Made by a program: the position numbers and the translations under genes
The notes under the pieces: model-generated
Databases searched by the model: none
Seen by the model: the letters and a program-made list of their open reading frames with translations, nothing else
What the model was told of the DNA's origin: nothing
DNA from: Nitrosomonas sp. Nm84
GTDB lineage: Bacteria > Pseudomonadota > Gammaproteobacteria > Burkholderiales > Nitrosomonadaceae
NCBI RefSeq assembly: GCF_003201565.1
Contig: NZ_QJJP01000004.1
Coordinates: 121,605 to 185,604 of the forward strand
Direction of reading: 5' to 3'
DNA: 64,000 nt
In this document: piece by piece, positions 8,986 to 18,399 of the stretch
Layout of the letters: each line of letters starts with the position of its first letter
Numbering within the stretch: position 1 is the first letter of the stretch

Positions 8986-10242
8986 TTAGTGCCAATGAAA
9001 TCTTAAGTAGCTATCTTTTTTTTCATTGAACCTGAAATGAAATCGATTTTCTCCGCGACCAATTGCATGCTGTTTGGGAAGAAGTTTGAATGGTCCAGCG
9101 GCGGAGTATGATTCTTCAATTGTCAGTTTTCCAGAATGCGGTGAAAAAAATCTTAATTCAAACCGGCCAGGGCTGATTTCCCGTAATAGGGGAGCAAATG
9201 GTTTGGCTAGCGGCTCGCCGATGAATACGCCTTGTCCTGGCCAGGCTACACTTTTCCAATAGGCTTCAATGACACTGGTTCCCGATGCATAATGAAACAT
9301 GGCGACTGCGGGCGATGGAAACTTTTGTGGATAGCTGCAAGGTTCGACAACGGTGCCATAGCTTGCTGTGGCACCGGCTTCCAACCAACGCAAGCTGCTC
9401 ATTTGAAGTGAATCGGTCAGCATGCCGCCGGCCGATGTTAAGTGGTCTGCCAGCGCACCTGGCAGAAAGCCTAACGTCTGTAGCATGGGCACTTCAGTCA
9501 ATCCGGTAAAGTAAAAAAGCACGTCCTGATGATCGGAAATAGCATCGGTTTGAAGTATTTGTATCGAAAAAACACCGGCCAGATCTTTTGCGGTGTGCGC
9601 AAAGCTGCCTGCGCGGCTGTTACGTGCTTTATCTGAAGTGCTCAATAGATAAGCCTGGCCTTTCGGAAAACTATGATCTGAAGCGATGCCTCGGTCAATG
9701 AGTGCTTTGACTTGTTCGAAGGAAGTTCCAGCTAACATCATGGCGGGGCGCAGCTTGTAACCATCGAACGGAGACAGGCTGGGCGAATTGAAGTAAGGGC
9801 TAGGTGCTGTCGGTTCACACTTTTTCGAGCAAAATTTTCTATCGAAGCCAAACGCTAGGGCAGAAGTCAATGACATGCAACCCACCCGGTAGGGAGTGGT
9901 CCAGGCAACAGCGAATGCTTGCACATGATCCGGCGTCAGTTGATCAATGGTAGCTTTCAATTGTTTGAATTCTTTGGGAGTCATGACACTGCGTTCAGAG
10001 GAGAAACGTAGATGAATTATGTTGGCTTCCGGTATCTGCCGTGCCTGCTGATAATAATGACCGATTTGTCGGGACAAGGGGTCATCATCATTAACAATGA
10101 CAGCAATATCATGGGATTCTAAGCCGGTGCGCGGCAAGGAGATGTGCTTTTGCGCCTCTGCTGGGAAAGCTGCGAAAAACAGCATGAGCGCCAAAATAAT
10201 AGAAAACCGTTTGATCAGATGTAAACTTTCCCGTGCCAACAT
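8986..10242 (-). CDS. TIGR03790 family exosortase-associated protein, exported
   Basis: A protein of about 418 residues with an N-terminal signal peptide (hydrophobic stretch through AFPAEA near residue 30). The mature part starts near LPRTGLESHDIAVIVNDDDPLSRQIG and continues with IPEANIIHLRF and AVAWTTPYRV, features I recognise from family TIGR03790. That family has no known biochemical function. It occurs sporadically and only in genomes that carry exosortase (PEP-CTERM sorting), which agrees with the PEP-CTERM protein at 15.6 kb. GGAGG precedes the start; a TTG at 10245 directly ahead of the ATG is an alternative. It lies 34 bp downstream of dcd on the same strand and might be cotranscribed. 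Confidence 0.75.
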   Translation of the reverse strand: MLARESLHLIKRFSIILALMLFFAAFPAEAQKHISLPRTGLESHDIAVIVNDDDPLSRQIGHYYQQARQIPEANIIHLRFSSERSVMTPKEFKQLKATIDQLTPDHVQAFAVAWTTPYRVGCMSLTSALAFGFDRKFCSKKCEPTAPSPYFNSPSLSPFDGYKLRPAMMLAGTSFEQVKALIDRGIASDHSFPKGQAYLLSTSDKARNSRAGSFAHTAKDLAGVFSIQILQTDAISDHQDVLFYFTGLTEVPMLQTLGFLPGALADHLTSAGGMLTDSLQMSSLRWLEAGATASYGTVVEPCSYPQKFPSPAVAMFHYASGTSVIEAYWKSVAWPGQGVFIGEPLAKPFAPLLREISPGRFELRFFSPHSGKLTIEESYSAAGPFKLLPKQHAIGRGENRFHFRFNEKKDSYLRFHWH

Positions 10243-10279
10243 CAAAGCGCCTCCACACCAATGAACGGATGTTACAGCC

Positions 10280-10846
10280 TCAAATTTTCGGCAATGTCAC
10301 ACCATGCTGCCCTTGATATTTACCACCTCGATCTTTATAAGAAGTCTCGCAGACTTCGTCCGATTCAAAAAAAATGACTTGCGCAACACCTTCGTTGGCA
10401 TAGATTTTAGCGGGCAGGGGAGTGGTGTTGGAAAATTCCAGCGTGACATAGCCTTCCCATTCCGGTTCAAAAGGGGTGACATTGACGATAATGCCACAGC
10501 GCGCATAGGTTGATTTGCCCAAACAAATGGTCAATACATTGCGTGGAATACGGAAATATTCCACAGTACGCGCCAGCGCAAAGGAATTGGGAGGAATGAT
10601 GCAAACATCGCTTTTGATATCAACAAATGAGTTGGAGTCAAAATTCTTCGGATCGACGATGGTGGAATTGATGTTGGTGAACAACTTGAATTCATCCGAG
10701 CAGCGAATATCGTAGCCATAGCTTGAAGTGCCGTAGGAAACAATGCGCTGATTGTCTTTCTGGCGAATCTGGTCAGGCTCAAATGGCTCAATCATGCCGT
10801 GCGCTTGTGCCATCCGACGAATCCATTTATCTGATTTAATCGTCAT
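10280..10846 (-). CDS. dcd: dCTP deaminase
   Basis: Dcd converts dCTP to dUTP, the main bacterial source of dUMP for thymidylate synthase, so it is linked in pathway to thyA earlier in the window. The 188-residue length is near the usual 188-193. Visible signatures are [19 protein letters not shown] near residue 35, the substrate segment [15 protein letters not shown], and [19 protein letters not shown] with the catalytic Glu near residue 130. The start is 13 bp after the apbC stop, so the two form an operon. Confidence 0.95.
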   Translation of the reverse strand: MTIKSDKWIRRMAQAHGMIEPFEPDQIRQKDNQRIVSYGTSSYGYDIRCSDEFKLFTNINSTIVDPKNFDSNSFVDIKSDVCIIPPNSFALARTVEYFRIPRNVLTICLGKSTYARCGIIVNVTPFEPEWEGYVTLEFSNTTPLPAKIYANEGVAQVIFFESDEVCETSYKDRGGKYQGQHGVTLPKI

Positions 10847-10859
10847 GCTTTAGCCTTTT

Positions 10860-11948
10860 CTAGTCATTTTCCATGATGATCTTGGCGAACAATTCCGAGT
10901 GATCTTCAGCAGATTCAGCCACTTTAACAGCGATTCGTCGCGCAATCAGCCGGTACATTTCGGCTATTTTTCCATCCGGTTCGGCAACGACGCTGGGCTT
11001 GCCCATATCGGTATGCTCGCGGATTTTGATATCGAGCGGTAATGTGCCGAGAAATTCCACATTGTAATCCTGGCACATTTTCTCACCGCCGCCGGTTCCA
11101 AAGATGGGCTCGGTGTGTCCGCATTGTGAGCAGGTATGCGTGCTCATATTTTCCACAATGCCAAAAATTGGGATGCCTACTTTCTCAAACATTTTTAACC
11201 CCTTGCGTGCATCGAGCAAAGCGATATCCTGCGGTGTGGTGACAATGACTGCGCCCGTGACCGGGATTTTTTGTGCCAGCGTCAGCTGAATATCTCCGGT
11301 ACCGGGTGGTAAATCGACGACGAGATAATCCACGTCTTTCCAGTTGGTATCATTCAACAATTGCTGCAACGCCTGGGTAACCATCGGGCCGCGCCAAACC
11401 ATCGGGGTTTCGACGTCGATCAAAAGGCCGATGGACATGGCCTGAATGCCGTGTGCCAGGACCGGTTCCATGGTTTTGCCATCGAGTGATTCGGGGTGGT
11501 GGGTGATGCCCAGCATCTGCGGTTGTGACGGACCGTAAATATCCGCATCCAGAATGCCCACGGACGCGCCTTCCGCGGCCAATGCCAATGCCAGATTGAC
11601 TGCTGTCGCCGATTTTCCGACGCCGCCCTTGCCGGATGCCACCGCAATGATATTTTTAACGCCGGGAATGAGCTTGACGCCGTGTTGCACGCTGTGCGGA
11701 ATAATTTTGCTGCTGACTGTCACCTGAATATTTCCAATGCCAGGAATTGATTTCAGTGCTGCAACGATCTGCTTCTGGACGTTGTCTTTGACGCTATTGG
11801 CCGGATAACCCAATTCGATGTCAATGGATACATTATTTTGATCAATCTGAATGGCATGCACTGCTTGCGAGGTAACGTAATCTTTGCTGGTGGTTGGATC
11901 GATGGTTTGTCCAAGTATGGACTGTATGTTTTGCTCAGAAATGGTCAC
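10860..11948 (-). CDS. apbC: Iron-sulfur cluster carrier ATPase ApbC (Mrp family)
   Basis: A P-loop ATPase that carries Fe-S clusters to apoproteins in the cytosol. The 362-residue protein starts with a DUF59/MIP18-like domain (about residues 1-90) and then has the deviant Walker A GKGGVGKSATAVNLALALA near residue 104. ILDADIYGPSQPQMLG follows, then YLVVDLPPGTGDIQLT, and the cluster-binding CSQCG motif near residue 273. It is divergent from metG across a 124-bp gap, an arrangement common in betaproteobacteria, and heads an operon with dcd. Confidence 0.94.
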   Translation of the reverse strand: MTISEQNIQSILGQTIDPTTSKDYVTSQAVHAIQIDQNNVSIDIELGYPANSVKDNVQKQIVAALKSIPGIGNIQVTVSSKIIPHSVQHGVKLIPGVKNIIAVASGKGGVGKSATAVNLALALAAEGASVGILDADIYGPSQPQMLGITHHPESLDGKTMEPVLAHGIQAMSIGLLIDVETPMVWRGPMVTQALQQLLNDTNWKDVDYLVVDLPPGTGDIQLTLAQKIPVTGAVIVTTPQDIALLDARKGLKMFEKVGIPIFGIVENMSTHTCSQCGHTEPIFGTGGGEKMCQDYNVEFLGTLPLDIKIREHTDMGKPSVVAEPDGKIAEMYRLIARRIAVKVAESAEDHSELFAKIIMEND

Positions 11949-12072
11949 TGCGGAACTCCTTGTTACTGCTGGTTAGCGATTTAAATTTAATAGGGGGATG
12001 GTAACAAATATCAGGAATGCGCACACAGTTTGTTACAATTAGCCTTTATTCAACCCGGTTTGCGAACAGCTA

Positions 12073-14181
12073 ATGAACAAGCGAAAAATTCTGGTCACCT
12101 CTGCGTTGCCTTATGCCAATGGCAGCATCCATTTAGGTCATTTGGTGGAATATATTCAAACGGATATATGGGTACGATTTCAGAAAATGCGCGGTCATAC
12201 GGTTTACTATGTGTGCGCGGACGATACGCATGGCACGCCGATTATGCTGCGCGCGGAAAAAGAAGGCATTACGCCGGAAGCTTTGATTGCGCGCGTACAT
12301 GATGAACATTTCGGGGATTTTGCCGGTTTTCATATCCAGTTTGATAACTATTACAGCACTCATTCGACGGAAACGCGGCATTTTTCCGAAGATATCTATG
12401 GCAAGCTCAAGGCCGCCGGTTTGATCGCGGTGCGCGGCATCGAACAACTCTATGATCCGGTCAAGAACATGTTTCTGCCTGACCGCTTTGTTAAAGGGGA
12501 ATGTCCGAAATGCGGCGCCAAAGACCAGTACGGTGATTCCTGCGAAGCCTGCGGCGCGGCTTATACGCCAACGGAATTGAAAAATCCGTATTCATCTGTT
12601 TCCGGCGCCAAGCCGGTGAAGAAATCATCGGAGCATTACTTTTTCAGTCTGTCGGATCCGCGCTGCGCAGACTTTTTACGCCGCTGGACTCGGGAAGCGG
12701 ATCATTTACAGCCGGAAGCCGCCAATAAAATGCGTGAATGGCTGGGTGAAGCGGGGGATAACAAGCTTTCCGATTGGGATATTTCGCGGGATGCACCTTA
12801 TTTTGGTTTTGAAATACCCGATGCGCCAGGTAAATATTTTTATGTCTGGCTGGATGCGCCGGTTGGTTATATGGGTAGTTTCAAGCATTTGTGTGCACGG
12901 GAACACATCGATTTTGACGCATTCTGGCAGCAAGCATCGGATACTGAGCTGTATCATTTTATCGGCAAGGATATTTTGTATTTTCATGCGTTATTCTGGC
13001 CAGCCATGCTGCAAAATGCGGGCTACCGTACGCCGACCAAGATTTTTGCGCATGGTTTTCTCACCGTGAATGGTGAAAAAATGAGCAAATCCCGCGGCAC
13101 GTTCATTACGGCGGAAAGCTACTTGAAGCAAGGCCTGAATCCGGAATGGCTACGCTATTACTACGCGGCAAAACTCAACAGTACGCTAGAAGATATCGAT
13201 CTGAATCTGGAAGATTTTGTCGCGCGTGTCAATTCCGATCTGGTCGGTAAGTTTATTAATATCGCCAGCCGCTGCGCGGGTTTTATCAGTAAGCGGTTTG
13301 ATGGCAAGCTTGCGGATGGTGCGCAGTATCAACAATTGCAATCCTTGGTGAATGAACGTTTTGCCACCTGGCGACCCGATTCCATTGAGAAAGCGTTTGA
13401 AGACAGGGAATTTGCTGCTGCCATTCGCCATATCATGAAATTTGCCGACGAGGCGAACGAAATGATTCATGAACTGGCGCCGTGGGAAATCGCCAAAAAT
13501 CCGGATCGTAGCGATGAATTGCAGCGCATTTGCAGCTTGGGCATTCAATTGTTTTACCTATTGTCGCGCTACCTGAAACCGATCTTGCCGGAAACGGTGA
13601 AGCAGATTGAGCTTTTCCTGAATTGCGCACCATTGACGTGGCCCGAATTGGGTGAGGAGCAACCGGTATCGGATTTATTGCTGCCCGCCGGACATACCAT
13701 CCATGTCTATCAACATTTGATGACACGCATCGATACCAAACAAATTGATGCATTGATCGCCGCCAATACGCAAAGCCTGGTACCCGCCGGCCAAACCGAT
13801 TCTCCCGTACGGCATGCGCAAAAGCAGCAACACGCCGTGACACCCATTGCCGAGACGATTTCCATCGACGACTTTAACAAAATTGATTTGCGCGTGGCAA
13901 AAATTGTCAATGCCGAGCATGTGCCGGGCGCGGAAAAATTGCTGAAATTGACGTTGGATATCGGTAATGAACAACGCACGGTGTTCGCCGGTATTAAATC
14001 AGCCTATGACCCGGAACAACTGAAAGGGCGCTATACCGTCATGGTGGCGAATCTTGCCCCGCGGCAGATGAAGTTCGGTTTGTCGGAAGGCATGGTACTG
14101 GCAGCCGGTGGCGGCAATCCGGGTGAATTATTTATTCTTTCGCCCGATACCGGCGCGCAGCCGGGAATGCGGGTTAAATAA
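12073..14181 (+). CDS. metG: Methionyl-tRNA synthetase with C-terminal tRNA-binding domain
   Basis: MetG charges tRNA-Met with methionine. The 702-residue product has the class I HIGH-type motif in [12 protein letters not shown] (about residues 14-25). A zinc knuckle with two CxxC pairs, CPKCG and CEACG, lies near 145-162, and the KMSKS loop is EKMSKSRG near residue 336. A C-terminal OB-fold dimerisation/tRNA-binding domain begins around [17 protein letters not shown]. All active-site motifs are intact and the length is normal for the long dimeric form. Confidence 0.97.
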   Translation: MNKRKILVTSALPYANGSIHLGHLVEYIQTDIWVRFQKMRGHTVYYVCADDTHGTPIMLRAEKEGITPEALIARVHDEHFGDFAGFHIQFDNYYSTHSTETRHFSEDIYGKLKAAGLIAVRGIEQLYDPVKNMFLPDRFVKGECPKCGAKDQYGDSCEACGAAYTPTELKNPYSSVSGAKPVKKSSEHYFFSLSDPRCADFLRRWTREADHLQPEAANKMREWLGEAGDNKLSDWDISRDAPYFGFEIPDAPGKYFYVWLDAPVGYMGSFKHLCAREHIDFDAFWQQASDTELYHFIGKDILYFHALFWPAMLQNAGYRTPTKIFAHGFLTVNGEKMSKSRGTFITAESYLKQGLNPEWLRYYYAAKLNSTLEDIDLNLEDFVARVNSDLVGKFINIASRCAGFISKRFDGKLADGAQYQQLQSLVNERFATWRPDSIEKAFEDREFAAAIRHIMKFADEANEMIHELAPWEIAKNPDRSDELQRICSLGIQLFYLLSRYLKPILPETVKQIELFLNCAPLTWPELGEEQPVSDLLLPAGHTIHVYQHLMTRIDTKQIDALIAANTQSLVPAGQTDSPVRHAQKQQHAVTPIAETISIDDFNKIDLRVAKIVNAEHVPGAEKLLKLTLDIGNEQRTVFAGIKSAYDPEQLKGRYTVMVANLAPRQMKFGLSEGMVLAAGGGNPGELFILSPDTGAQPGMRVK

Positions 14182-14195
14182 CCGGCATCGCGTCG

Positions 14196-14558
14196 ATGGA
14201 TCTGACCGAACACATCAGGCAACGCGAGCTTGCATTGTTGCACACCGATCTTGCGGCGAATCCTGCATTGATTGATGAACTGCTAGCTGCCGACTTTGAA
14301 GAAATCAGCAGCAGCGGGGAAGTGAATGCAAGAAATGACGTGGTCAACTGGTTGTTGAGCAAGGATCAGCACATTCAATGGGTGTTGACTGATTTTAGAA
14401 TCAGAGTGTTAGCCGATGATTGGGTGTTGGCGCACTATACCGCACAAAAGTGCGATGATCCGAATGTCACCAGCAAAGGATCGATCAGAACCTCGATTTG
14501 GCAACATCAGGGGAATCATTGGAAAATGGTATTTCATCAGGCATCCAGGAAAAGTTAA
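14196..14558 (+). CDS. DUF4440/NTF2-like protein
   Basis: A 120-residue cytosolic protein with the pattern of NTF2-fold (SnoaL/DUF4440) domains: ELALLHTDLAANPALIDELLAADFEEISSSGEV at the N-terminus and HQGNHWKMVFHQASRK at the C-terminus, the latter typical of DUF4440. No catalytic residues can be assigned. It begins 14 bp after metG and ends 24 bp before the YggS gene on the same strand, so it may be read through with metG. Function unknown. Confidence 0.7.
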   Translation: MDLTEHIRQRELALLHTDLAANPALIDELLAADFEEISSSGEVNARNDVVNWLLSKDQHIQWVLTDFRIRVLADDWVLAHYTAQKCDDPNVTSKGSIRTSIWQHQGNHWKMVFHQASRKS

Positions 14559-14582
14559 CGTTTCGAATAATAGGAGAATGCA

Positions 14583-15332
14583 GTGGAACTCAATGAAGAG
14601 CAGCAACTCAACGAAATCAAAACCAACCTTGCAACCGTCCAGCAACGCATCGTCGATACCTGCAAGCGAATTGGTCGCGATCCTGCCAGCGTGCGGCTTT
14701 TGCCGGTCACTAAAACCGTATCGGCGGAAAGACTGCGCATTGCCTATGCGGCAGGCTGCCTTGAGATGGGAGAAAACAAAATCCAGGAAGCACGCGAAAA
14801 ATCCGAAGTGCTGAAAGACCTGGACATCAAATGGTCGATCATCGGTCATCTGCAAACCAACAAAGCCAAATACCTAGCGCGCTTTGCCAACGAATTTCAG
14901 GCGCTGGACAGCCTGAAAGTCGCCGAAGAACTCGATAAGCGTTTGCAAAATGAAGGACGGGCAATTGATGTCTACGTGCAAGTCAACAGCTCCGGCGAAG
15001 AAAGCAAATTCGGCTTGCCGCCGGAAGCCGTGCGCGATTTTGTCCAAAGCTTGCCGCAATTTTCATCGCTACGCATCAAAGGCCTGATGACACTCGCCAT
15101 CTTCTCATCCGATCACGATCGGGTGCGCGAATGCTTTATCAAAATGCGGGAAATCCAAAGCATGCTGCGCCAGGAAGCACCGGCAGGGTTGTCGTTCGAC
15201 GAACTATCGATGGGTATGTCGGGCGATTATGAATTGGCTATCGAAGAAGGCGCAACCGTTGTGCGCGTCGGGCAGGCTATTTTTGGTAAGCGGCCGTTGC
15301 CGGATAGCCATTACTGGCCTGGGCTTGGTTAA
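14583..15332 (+). CDS. YggS/PROSC family pyridoxal phosphate homeostasis protein
   Basis: A 249-residue PLP-binding protein without its own catalytic activity that buffers cytosolic PLP. The PLP Lys lies in RLLPVTKTVSAERL near residue 40. MGENKIQEAREKSEVL, WSIIGHLQTNKAK and the phosphate-binding end LSMGMSGDYELAIEEGATVVRVGQAIFG are all family signatures. The start is GTG with TAGGAGA about 6 bp upstream. YggS usually sits near proC or pilT; here it follows metG and the DUF4440 gene. Confidence 0.93.
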   Translation: MELNEEQQLNEIKTNLATVQQRIVDTCKRIGRDPASVRLLPVTKTVSAERLRIAYAAGCLEMGENKIQEAREKSEVLKDLDIKWSIIGHLQTNKAKYLARFANEFQALDSLKVAEELDKRLQNEGRAIDVYVQVNSSGEESKFGLPPEAVRDFVQSLPQFSSLRIKGLMTLAIFSSDHDRVRECFIKMREIQSMLRQEAPAGLSFDELSMGMSGDYELAIEEGATVVRVGQAIFGKRPLPDSHYWPGLG

Positions 15333-15389
15333 AGAATAGGTAGTTGCGAGTATTCAAATGCAGGTTAACGGCTATACTCCGGTTGCAGG

Positions 15390-15424
15390 GCATGCTAACT
15401 TCTCCCAAAACGTCGCACACTTTT
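15390..15424 (+). repeat. Dispersed 35-nt repeat, copy 1
   Basis: The core TTCTCCCAAAACG followed by CGCACACTTTT is shared with 18036-18070. The copies match at 31 of 35 positions, and all four differences are C/T transitions. Both lie in the same orientation and flank the segment with the PEP-CTERM and MDR genes. It may be an IS end or an intergenic repeat family. Confidence 0.6.
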
Positions 15425-15562
15425 AACCAGGCCACTAACTGGTGTAAAAAATTTACATGATAGCAACTTTCCATTTACTTATAATCGCTAAGGCACCGTA
15501 TCAAAACCTTTGTGAAAACAATTCTTTCGAGTAGTAAAACACCATTCTTTCAAGGGATCATC

Positions 15563-16777
15563 ATGAGCATTTCATACAAACGCCCAAAACTTAAATTCAT
15601 TGCTATTTTTTTTATTGGGATTTGTGCCGCGTCAAATTCTGCAATAGTGAATGCGGAATGGTCAATTAGAGGATTGGGCAATTTAGGCGGAATCGATACT
15701 TTTGTAAGTGCGATTAGCGACTCTGGCCAGATAACGGGGAGTTTTCTTAACGAGGATGTTTATCACGGTTTTATATCAGGTAATAACGGCATAGGTATGA
15801 CTGATATTGGCACCCTGGACGGGAGCGACAGTTTTGCTCGAGCGATAAATAATCTCGGGCAAGTAGCGGGAGAGTCTCCGAATTTTGATTCACCTTATTC
15901 TCATGCATTTATAACAGGTCCTGGCGGTAAGCCCATAAATGATGTAGGTAACATAGGGGTTAATGGTGACGTTTATGGCATTAATGATTCTGGACAAATC
16001 GTCGGAGATCTCGATACTGTCAGTGTCAGCGGTTTTCATGCTTTTATCACGGGTTCTAACGGTATTGGCATAACGGATCTGGGTACTTTGGGGGGAGTGT
16101 ATAGCTCTGCTACTGGCATCAACAATTCCGGACAGGTGACGGGATGGGCTCAAACGGGAAGTAGTGGCAATGCTTCTGTTGATAGCCATGCTTTTATTAC
16201 CGGGCCTAACGGCGCAGGTATGATCGACTTAGGCACGTTAAATGGCAATTTCAGCGCTGCCAATAGCATCAATAATTCCGGACAGGTTGTGGGAAATGTT
16301 GGAGAACTCAGCGATATCTATTATCACAACGCTTTCATTACAGGGCCTGACGGTATGGGTATGACCAACCTCGGTACTCTGGGTGGATACTTCAGCGATG
16401 CCCTTAGCATCAATGACGCAGGGGAAGCAGTGGGGTGGGCTGAAACGGCAAATGGCGATTTCCATGCTTTCTTATATAGTCATGGTGGGATAACCGATCT
16501 TTCGCTATTGGATGTTGTCATCGCTGGCGGGTGGGAGAGCATTTCCACGGCTGTTGACATCAACAACAATGGGCAAATTATAGGAAGTGGAGTTAACGCT
16601 CATGGCGTATCCGAAGCATTTTTGCTGTCCTATACACCTGATACCATATTTACGCCGAATCCCATATTTATTCCACCGCCTCCTCCACCAATTCCTGAAC
16701 CTGAAACTTATCTCATGTTATTGGCTGGATTAGGATTGATGGGTTTGATGGCATGGCGGAGAAAACATAACGTTTAA
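15563..16777 (+). CDS. HAF-repeat PEP-CTERM sorting domain protein (exported)
   Basis: About 404 residues from the ATG at 15563, which has AAGGGA about 6 bp upstream; an in-frame GTG at 15512 is less likely. A signal peptide (FIAIFFIGICAASNSAIVNA) is followed by at least seven imperfect repeats of about 45-50 residues of the HAF type. These have the recurring form HAFITGPNG..MTDLGTLGG..S.A..INNSGQVVG. The C-terminus is a PEP-CTERM tripartite signal: PEPETY, a hydrophobic helix LMLLAGLGLMGLMAW, then RRKH. PEP-CTERM proteins are processed by exosortase and are often linked to exopolysaccharide. The exosortase itself is not in this window. The specific function of HAF-repeat proteins is unknown. 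Confidence 0.88.
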   Translation: MSISYKRPKLKFIAIFFIGICAASNSAIVNAEWSIRGLGNLGGIDTFVSAISDSGQITGSFLNEDVYHGFISGNNGIGMTDIGTLDGSDSFARAINNLGQVAGESPNFDSPYSHAFITGPGGKPINDVGNIGVNGDVYGINDSGQIVGDLDTVSVSGFHAFITGSNGIGITDLGTLGGVYSSATGINNSGQVTGWAQTGSSGNASVDSHAFITGPNGAGMIDLGTLNGNFSAANSINNSGQVVGNVGELSDIYYHNAFITGPDGMGMTNLGTLGGYFSDALSINDAGEAVGWAETANGDFHAFLYSHGGITDLSLLDVVIAGGWESISTAVDINNNGQIIGSGVNAHGVSEAFLLSYTPDTIFTPNPIFIPPPPPPIPEPETYLMLLAGLGLMGLMAWRRKHNV

Positions 16778-16970
16778 TCGCATCGCGAAAATCTCGAGTG
16801 ACCTGGTTTAATGAAACCGGATAGTCCAGTTAAGAGAAGTTAGTTCGCATTCTTCTGATTCCTGCGCGATAACGAGGATGATTGAGGAATCTTGCCAATA
16901 CCAAAATAATAGAAAACATGACACTGATTGACCGGCGAAGAGAATATGTTTATTGCCGTTCTTGTCATTT

Positions 16971-17969
16971 TTAGATTATTGTGAGGACAAGCTTGCCTAA
17001 TGGGTGACTCTGCTCAAGGAAGTGTTGCGCCGTTGCAGCTTCCGCTAAATCAAAGCGTTGTGCGATTTCAATGGTCAATTTGTTTTCATCGAACAATGCG
17101 GCGCATTGTCGCAATATGTCGGCCTGATGTAATTTGGCGTCTTCCAATTCCATTAAAACAGGGGATAGCATCAGTTCAAGACTGAAACGCACATTGCGCA
17201 GTCGTGCGTCGTTCCAGTTGGTATCAGGTTCGGGCTGCAGAATCGTCACGACATCGCCATAATATTTGACGCAACTAAAACAGCTTTGTAGGACACTTGC
17301 GCCAATGGTGTCAAATGCAATATCCACGCCCTTGCCGGCAGTCCATTGCAATACTTCCGCGACGACGTCTTGTGTTTGATAATTGACAATTTTATCGGCA
17401 CCCAGATGCCTCACAAAGTTGGCTTTTTCATCACTGCTTACGGTTGTGATCACCTTGGCACCAATCCGTTTTGCCAATTGGATGGCGGCATGACCTACAC
17501 CGCCGGCGCCCGCATGGATTAATATCGTTTGGCCGCTGGTGATATGTGTCCGATCATGCAGCGCTTCCCATGCGGTGATGAAAACCAGTGGCACTGCCGC
17601 AGCCTGCTCGAAAGATAATGAACGTGGTTTCAAGGCAAGTAAGCTGGCATCAACCAGCGCGTATTCAGCGTAAGTGCCTTGGCGGCCATTAAGTCCCGGT
17701 TGTGAGAAATAAACTTCATCCCCGGGCTTGAAGTTTTGCACATGACGTCCGACAGTTTGTACAATGCCGGCGCCATCGCAGCCCGGTATCACCGGAAAGG
17801 AAACAGGAAAACGCTCTGGTGCAGCGCGAATTTTGGTGTCAATTGGATTGATGCCGATGGCTTTAATATGCACCAATACCTGATGATCACCACATGGACC
17901 GGGAGATTTGACATCGCCATAGCGCAAAACACTGACTGGGCCACCTTGTTCAAAATATACCGCTTTCAT
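16971..17969 (-). CDS. Zinc-independent MDR-family alcohol dehydrogenase/quinone oxidoreductase-like protein
   Basis: A protein of about 332 residues in the medium-chain dehydrogenase/reductase superfamily, quinone oxidoreductase branch. It starts MKAVYFEQGGPVSVLRYGDV, has VIPGCDGAGIVQTVG near residue 60, and carries the NADPH-binding Rossmann motif HAGAGGVGHAAIQLAK near residue 145. The structural Cys cluster and catalytic-zinc ligands of true alcohol dehydrogenases are absent. A frame extension upstream to 18032 exists, but GGAGATC directly before the ATG at 17969 makes this the better start. Substrate cannot be assigned. Confidence 0.82.
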   Translation of the reverse strand: MKAVYFEQGGPVSVLRYGDVKSPGPCGDHQVLVHIKAIGINPIDTKIRAAPERFPVSFPVIPGCDGAGIVQTVGRHVQNFKPGDEVYFSQPGLNGRQGTYAEYALVDASLLALKPRSLSFEQAAAVPLVFITAWEALHDRTHITSGQTILIHAGAGGVGHAAIQLAKRIGAKVITTVSSDEKANFVRHLGADKIVNYQTQDVVAEVLQWTAGKGVDIAFDTIGASVLQSCFSCVKYYGDVVTILQPEPDTNWNDARLRNVRFSLELMLSPVLMELEDAKLHQADILRQCAALFDENKLTIEIAQRFDLAEAATAQHFLEQSHPLGKLVLTII

Positions 17970-18399
17970 AACGATCTCCAATATTATTTTTAGCCTGCCA
18001 AATTCTAGTGAAACTTGTAGTACGAAAGCCATGGGGTATGTTAATTTCTCCCAAAACGCCGCACACTTTTTGATTTGATCCTATATTTTGCCAATTATTA
18101 GAATAAAGTTGTCAACTTAGCGTGTAGCTATTGGTGGTTTTTAATTAACTTTGATTGTCAATTGAGTATGTTGATAGCAATTACCGATTTCAAACTTCAA
18201 TAAATTGTATTGTTCTTAAAAAAATATTGCCTAATAGTGGTTTGTCAAAAGCGTGATGGCTACATTCTTGGAATATTTATCGGCCACGGCAACTTTGAAT
18301 CTCTACCGGGTTAAATTCATTGCTCCTTGGGGCGGGATCGTTCATTTCGACGGATAATATACTAAAAGAAACATGACAATTCCTACTCATTATTTCAAA
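17970..18399. other. 430-bp gap without a recognisable gene
   Basis: AT-rich spacer between the divergently ended MDR and ybiT genes (both on the minus strand). It contains the second copy of the 35-nt repeat at 18036-18070. I see no convincing ORF or terminator hairpin. Confidence 0.6.
18036..18070 (+). repeat. Dispersed 35-nt repeat, copy 2
   Basis: Same core as the copy at 15390-15424, 31 of 35 positions identical, same orientation, 2.65 kb apart. It lies just upstream of the start of the MDR gene. Confidence 0.6.

Noticed and set aside
15563..16777. Repeated blocks that could be mistaken for a CRISPR or tandem array
   Set aside because: The repeats are in frame and encode HAF protein repeats; spacing and divergence do not fit CRISPR.
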